Below are positions 33,801 to 36,979 of a stretch of 36,979 nucleotides of DNA, in pieces (the first letter of the stretch is position 1; each line of letters starts with the position of its first letter). Position numbers and translations under genes: made by a program. Below the pieces are notes generated by a model. The model worked only from the letters and a program-made list of their open reading frames with translations. It had not been told where the DNA came from and did no database searches. The stretch spans positions 868,917 through 905,895 of the forward strand of contig NZ_LIGG01000001.1 in NCBI RefSeq assembly GCF_001273925.1. The letters run 5' to 3'. Origin of the DNA: Bacillus sp. FJAT-27251 (GTDB lineage: Bacteria; Bacillota; Bacilli; Bacillales; Cytobacillaceae).

Positions 33801-33820
33801 GGGGTCAGGCACTCTTTAGT
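33801..33820 (+). repeat. Dispersed GGGGTCAGGCAC repeat (locus E, single copy inside nuo)
   Basis: GGGGTCAGGCACTCTTTAGT at 33801-33820, identical over 20 bases to copies at 2794 and 19478, lies 15 bp after the nuoK stop codon (transcribed direction: antisense copy). Confidence 0.85.
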
Positions 33821-33834
33821 TGATTAAAGCAACA

Positions 33835-34149
33835 TTAGTGTTTCATGGTGTTGATTTCGTCGATGTTGACGGTTTTGCGGTTGCGGTACAGCGCCAGCAA
33901 TATGGCAATTCCGACTGCGACTTCCGCGGCGGCTACGGCGATGACAAACACGGCGAATACCTGGCCGGTGATGGCCGGGGTCATTCCGTATTTGCTGAAG
34001 GTAACCAGGTTGATATTCACCGCATTGAGCATCAATTCAACCGAAATGAGCACGATGATGGTATTCCGCTTTGTCAGCGCCCCGTAGAGGCCGATGCAAA
34101 ACAGAATCAAAGCAAGCGCGAGGAAGGCGGTAATTGGAACTGAACTCAT
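33835..34149 (-). CDS. nuoK: NADH-quinone oxidoreductase subunit K
   Basis: 104 residues with three membrane helices, as usual. It contains [14 protein letters not shown], then [14 protein letters not shown] with the conserved membrane Glu, and the third-helix region [19 protein letters not shown] with the second Glu. The ATG overlaps the nuoJ stop codon (ATGA). Unlike the other junctions, the gene is followed by a 129-bp gap before nuoL. Confidence 0.96.
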   Translation of the reverse strand: MSSVPITAFLALALILFCIGLYGALTKRNTIIVLISVELMLNAVNINLVTFSKYGMTPAITGQVFAVFVIAVAAAEVAVGIAILLALYRNRKTVNIDEINTMKH

Positions 34150-34670
34150 TGCTTTTCCGCCTCCTTTCCATCATCCTTGCGGGACAGGACAATCGCGCCG
34201 ACTAGGGCGACAAGCAGAAGCACCGACATCAGCTCGAACGGAATCACAAAGTCCCTGTACAGGGCCATCCCGATCTGCTCCGTATTGCTGACATGAAGGG
34301 CAGCGGGCGTTGCGCCAAAGTCCAGGCCATAAATCCCGATATAAAAGACGGATCCAAACGAGAGGACGCCAATCAGCAGCAGCACGCGCTTCCAGGCCCC
34401 TCCTGCCGGCTGCTCCTCTTCGTCCTGGTGCCTGGTCAGCATGATGCCGAACAGCATGATGATCGTAATCGCACCAGAATAGACAAGAATCTGGACAACC
34501 GCCAGGAATTCAGCTGTAAGCAGGATGAAAATCCCTGCAATGCTGGCAAAGGTAAAAAACAGCCCGAGCACCATGTGGACGACCTTTGTCAGGTTCAATA
34601 ACAGCATGCCGCCGACGACCGCCACGATGGCTAGTGACATAAATGCCAAAAATTCACCTGATAACGTCAT
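34146..34670 (-). CDS. nuoJ: NADH-quinone oxidoreductase subunit J
   Basis: 174 residues with five membrane helices. The conserved third-helix stretch reads [23 protein letters not shown], visible as [12 protein letters not shown] then [10 protein letters not shown], containing the pi-bulge Tyr and Gly. It overlaps nuoI upstream and nuoK downstream by ATGA, so translation of IJK is coupled. Confidence 0.96.
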   Translation of the reverse strand: MTLSGEFLAFMSLAIVAVVGGMLLLNLTKVVHMVLGLFFTFASIAGIFILLTAEFLAVVQILVYSGAITIIMLFGIMLTRHQDEEEQPAGGAWKRVLLLIGVLSFGSVFYIGIYGLDFGATPAALHVSNTEQIGMALYRDFVIPFELMSVLLLVALVGAIVLSRKDDGKEAEKQ

Positions 34671-35086
34671 GCCTTATTCTCCTTCCGAACGTTCTCGTCG
34701 TTTTCATCCAGCCATTCCAGGTTCTTAAACAATTCGTCACGGCTGTACTCGGCAAGCTCGAAATTATTGGTCATCACGATGGCCTCTGTCGGACATACCT
34801 CTGTGCACAGGTCGCAGAGGATGCAGATTTCAAAATTGATATCGTACGTATCGATGATTTTTCCCTTTTTCGTCGGATCAGGGTGCTTTTTGCCTGTCAA
34901 CTGGATGCAGTCCGTCGGGCAGATATTGGCACACTGGTTGCAGACGATGCATTTTTCCGGATAAAATTTCTGGATGCCGCGGAACCTGTCCGGCAGCGGC
35001 AGCGGTTCATTCGGGTAATCGTAGGTAACCTTTTCTTTCGTCAGGTTTTTAAGGGTATAGGCTAAACCTTTTGTCCATCCCAGCAC
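34667..35086 (-). CDS. nuoI: NADH-quinone oxidoreductase subunit I (2 x 4Fe-4S)
   Basis: 139 residues. Two ferredoxin-type motifs bind clusters N6a and N6b: Cys46, 49, 52, 56 (CIVCNQCANICP) and Cys88, 91, 94, 98 (CILCDLCTEVCP). The N-terminal amphipathic helix contacts the membrane arm. Start: GTG at 35084-35086 behind AAAGGGGTG with 7-base spacing. It lies 57 bp from nuoH, and that gap holds a hairpin. Confidence 0.95.
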   Translation of the reverse strand: MLGWTKGLAYTLKNLTKEKVTYDYPNEPLPLPDRFRGIQKFYPEKCIVCNQCANICPTDCIQLTGKKHPDPTKKGKIIDTYDINFEICILCDLCTEVCPTEAIVMTNNFELAEYSRDELFKNLEWLDENDENVRKENKA

Positions 35087-35109
35087 GTTTGTTCACCCCT
35101 TTTGAAAGA

Positions 35110-35134
35110 GTGCCAGCGCACGATGGCGCTGCAC
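35110..35134 (-). other. Intercistronic hairpin between nuoH and nuoI
   Basis: GTGCAGCGC pairs with GCGCTGGCAC (one bulged base) around a short loop on the minus strand. No T run follows. It could be an mRNA processing or stability element. Confidence 0.5.
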
Positions 35135-35143
35135 CTGTTAGTT

Positions 35144-36151
35144 TTAAAATAGCTCCAGCAGTTCTTTTATCAGTGCGGTCAGGAAGATGTTGGCCAGCGC
35201 GACTGGCAGCAGCACTTTCCAGGCGAATTCAATCAGCTTGTCGGCGCGGATCCGCGGGAACGTTGCGCGGAACCAGATCAGGATGTAAACGACAAGGCTG
35301 AATTTGAGCGCGAACCAGACAGCCCCCGGAATGAAGCCCAAAAACGGCAGCGGAAGCCACCCGCCAAGGAACAGCACGGTGATCAGGGACGCCATCGCGA
35401 ACATATATACATACTCGGCAAGCATGAACATCGCCCAGCGGAAACCGGAGTACTCGGTATGGAAACCGGCGACCAGCTCGTTTTCCGCTTCGGCAAGGTC
35501 AAACGGCACGCGGTTTAGCTCGGCCACTGCGGCGATGAAGAAGACGACGAACGCCACCGGCTGCAGCAGGATGAACCAGACACCCTCCTGGGCGGCAACA
35601 ATCTCGTTCAGGTTCAGGCTTCCGGTAAGCAGGACGATTCCGAGCACACTCATGACAAGCGGGATTTCATACGAGACCATCTGCGATGCTGCCCGCATTC
35701 CGCCAAGCAGCGAGAATTTATTGTTCGAAGCCCAGCCGCCAAGAAGGAACCCGACGACCGACATTCCTGATATGGCAACGTAATACAGCAGGCCAATGCC
35801 AAGGTCGGCGAATTGCAGATTGTCCGTCAGCGGAATCGTCGCCATGACCATGAACGATGGCGCAAACGCAATGACCGGTGCAATGATGAACAATGGCCGG
35901 TCCGCCGCCTTCGGGATGATGTCTTCTTTTAAAAGCAGCTTCAATACGTCTGAAACCGTCTGCAAAAGGCCCCAGCGGCCCCCGAGATGATTCGGGCCGT
36001 AACGTCCCTGCATGAACCCGAGCACTTTCCGTTCAGCCAGGATTCCGTACGTAACAAAGCCAAGTATCACAAGCAACAGGACGGTGGCCAGCAGGAAGAA
36101 AATCCCGAAATTGGCCAGTCCCGGACTGGAGTGGAGCAAATCCTGAACCAT
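35144..36151 (-). CDS. nuoH: NADH-quinone oxidoreductase subunit H
   Basis: 335 residues with eight membrane helices. It forms the quinone chamber at the junction of the peripheral and membrane arms. Signature regions are LAERKVLGFMQGRYGPNHLG near residues 38-57, LLKEDIIPKAADRPLF, and RVPFDLAEAENELVAGFHTEYSGF with its acidic cluster, seen as PFDLAEAENELVAGF then HTEYSGFRWAMF. The ATG shares one base with the nuoD stop codon (TAATG). Confidence 0.96.
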   Translation of the reverse strand: MVQDLLHSSPGLANFGIFFLLATVLLLVILGFVTYGILAERKVLGFMQGRYGPNHLGGRWGLLQTVSDVLKLLLKEDIIPKAADRPLFIIAPVIAFAPSFMVMATIPLTDNLQFADLGIGLLYYVAISGMSVVGFLLGGWASNNKFSLLGGMRAASQMVSYEIPLVMSVLGIVLLTGSLNLNEIVAAQEGVWFILLQPVAFVVFFIAAVAELNRVPFDLAEAENELVAGFHTEYSGFRWAMFMLAEYVYMFAMASLITVLFLGGWLPLPFLGFIPGAVWFALKFSLVVYILIWFRATFPRIRADKLIEFAWKVLLPVALANIFLTALIKELLELF

Positions 36152-36979
36152 TAGCCGTCAACCTCCCCTAGGACGATGTCAACCGCTCCTAAAATAGCGA
36201 TCAGATTGGAGATATTCTCTCCTTCTAGCAATTTGGGCAGGATTTGGAGGTTATAGAAGGACGGCCTCCTGAATTTCAGGCGGTATGGCTCTTTCTTCCC
36301 GTCTCCGGCAATATAGCAGCCAATTTCCCCTCTGGCCCCTTCAATCCTCACAAATGTTTCTCCTTTTGGCGCTTTGAGGATCTTTGGTACCTTGGCCATG
36401 ATTTCCCCTTCCTGCGGGAACTGTTCCACGGCCTGTTCAATGATTTTCAGCGATTCTTCCACCTCGGCAAGGCGGCATTCATAGCGGGCAAACGCGTCTC
36501 CAGCCTCGCGGGTGACGACATCAAAGTCAAAACGGTCGTAGATGGAATACGGCTCATCCTTGCGCAGGTCCCACTTGACTCCGGTTGAGCGCAGGTTCGG
36601 ACCGCTCAGGGAATAATTGATCGCGTCTTCCTTACTGTATTTACCGACGCCTTTTGTCCGGTTCAGGAAGATCTCATTTCCGGTCACAAGCTGGTGGTAG
36701 CCTTTCAGCTCTTCCCTCATATAAGGAACAAAGTCACGGACTTTTTCCAGCCAGCCTTCGGGTGCATCCCACTTCACGCCGCCGACTCGCATATAATTGT
36801 ATGTCAGGCGCGCACCGGACAGCTCATTCAGCAGGTTGAGAATCATCTCGCGGTCACGGAACGCGTACAAAAGCGGGCTCGTCGCCCCGAAATCGAGAAT
36901 AAAGGTTCCCCACCATAGCAGGTGGCTGGCAACCCTGTTCAATTCCATGGCCAATATCCGCAAATACTCTGCCTTTTCC
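36151..36979 (-). CDS. nuoD: NADH-quinone oxidoreductase subunit D (5'-truncated by the window edge)
   Basis: About 275 C-terminal residues of the 49-kDa-type subunit; the gene enters from the right edge. The first visible residues, EKAEYLRILAMELNRVASHL, continue the frame past an internal TTG at 36963, so that codon is not the start. Other landmarks are DFGATSPLLYAFRDRE, the His/Tyr quinone-site neighbourhood earlier in the protein (outside the window), and the conserved C terminus ending VDIVLGEVDG. The gene order D-H-I-J-K-L-M-N without E, F or G here fits the 11-subunit Bacillus-type complex. Confidence 0.94.
   Translation of the reverse strand, partial: EKAEYLRILAMELNRVASHLLWWGTFILDFGATSPLLYAFRDREMILNLLNELSGARLTYNYMRVGGVKWDAPEGWLEKVRDFVPYMREELKGYHQLVTGNEIFLNRTKGVGKYSKEDAINYSLSGPNLRSTGVKWDLRKDEPYSIYDRFDFDVVTREAGDAFARYECRLAEVEESLKIIEQAVEQFPQEGEIMAKVPKILKAPKGETFVRIEGARGEIGCYIAGDGKKEPYRLKFRRPSFYNLQILPKLLEGENISNLIAILGAVDIVLGEVDG

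Overview
The window comes from the chromosome of a Gram-positive endospore former, most likely a Bacillaceae species of moderate GC content. The evidence is the sporulation genes spoIID and spoIIQ, the block ywzB-ywmB-murA-spoIID-(…)-spoIIQ placed next to an NADH dehydrogenase operon, strong AGGAGG-type ribosome binding sites with frequent TTG/GTG starts, and a CcpA-type cre site. No rRNA, tRNA, CRISPR-cas, phage or transposase genes were seen. The genus cannot be fixed from sequence alone.

Layout. (1) 1-2740, minus strand: a CcpA-site-controlled operon of a 59-residue membrane protein, the small (DUF4212) and large subunits of a sodium:solute symporter, and the start of a cyclic-nucleotide-binding-fold protein. 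(2) 2763-8530, minus strand: a sugar operon of a ThuA-like protein, two Gfo/Idh/MocA oxidoreductases, a TIM-barrel sugar isomerase/epimerase and a GH13 alpha-glucosidase. (3) 8542-12068, plus strand: a helically phased 20/21-bp repeat array followed by an RND efflux gene split by one in-frame amber codon. (4) 12099-12539: a 52-bp tandem repeat array and a large hairpin. (5) 12602-19457: a YesM/YesN-type two-component system (minus strand) divergent from an ABC sugar importer of two permeases and a lipoprotein binding protein (plus strand), with no ATPase gene. (6) 19612-28459: cell wall and sporulation genes (pbpC-like PBP, spoIIQ, a VanZ-like gene, a NERD nuclease-like gene, spoIID, murA, ywmB, ywzB). 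(7) 28759-36979, minus strand: nuoDHIJKLMN, with nuoD cut by the window edge.

How the parts work together. The ABC importer and the ThuA/Gfo/isomerase/GH13 operon lie about 8 kb apart and point in opposite directions, yet carry nearly identical promoter regions: two 13-bp direct half-sites 22 bp apart abutting a GTTTCA-17-TAAAAT promoter. This is the layout expected for an AraC-type activator, and the YesN-like regulator encoded between them is the obvious candidate. I infer one regulon for sensing, importing and breaking down an unidentified glucoside or oligosaccharide, perhaps through 3-keto intermediates.

The window is also rich in non-coding repeats: three unrelated tandem arrays and twelve copies of a GGGGTCAGGCAC module at five intergenic sites, one of them inside the nuo operon between nuoK and nuoL.
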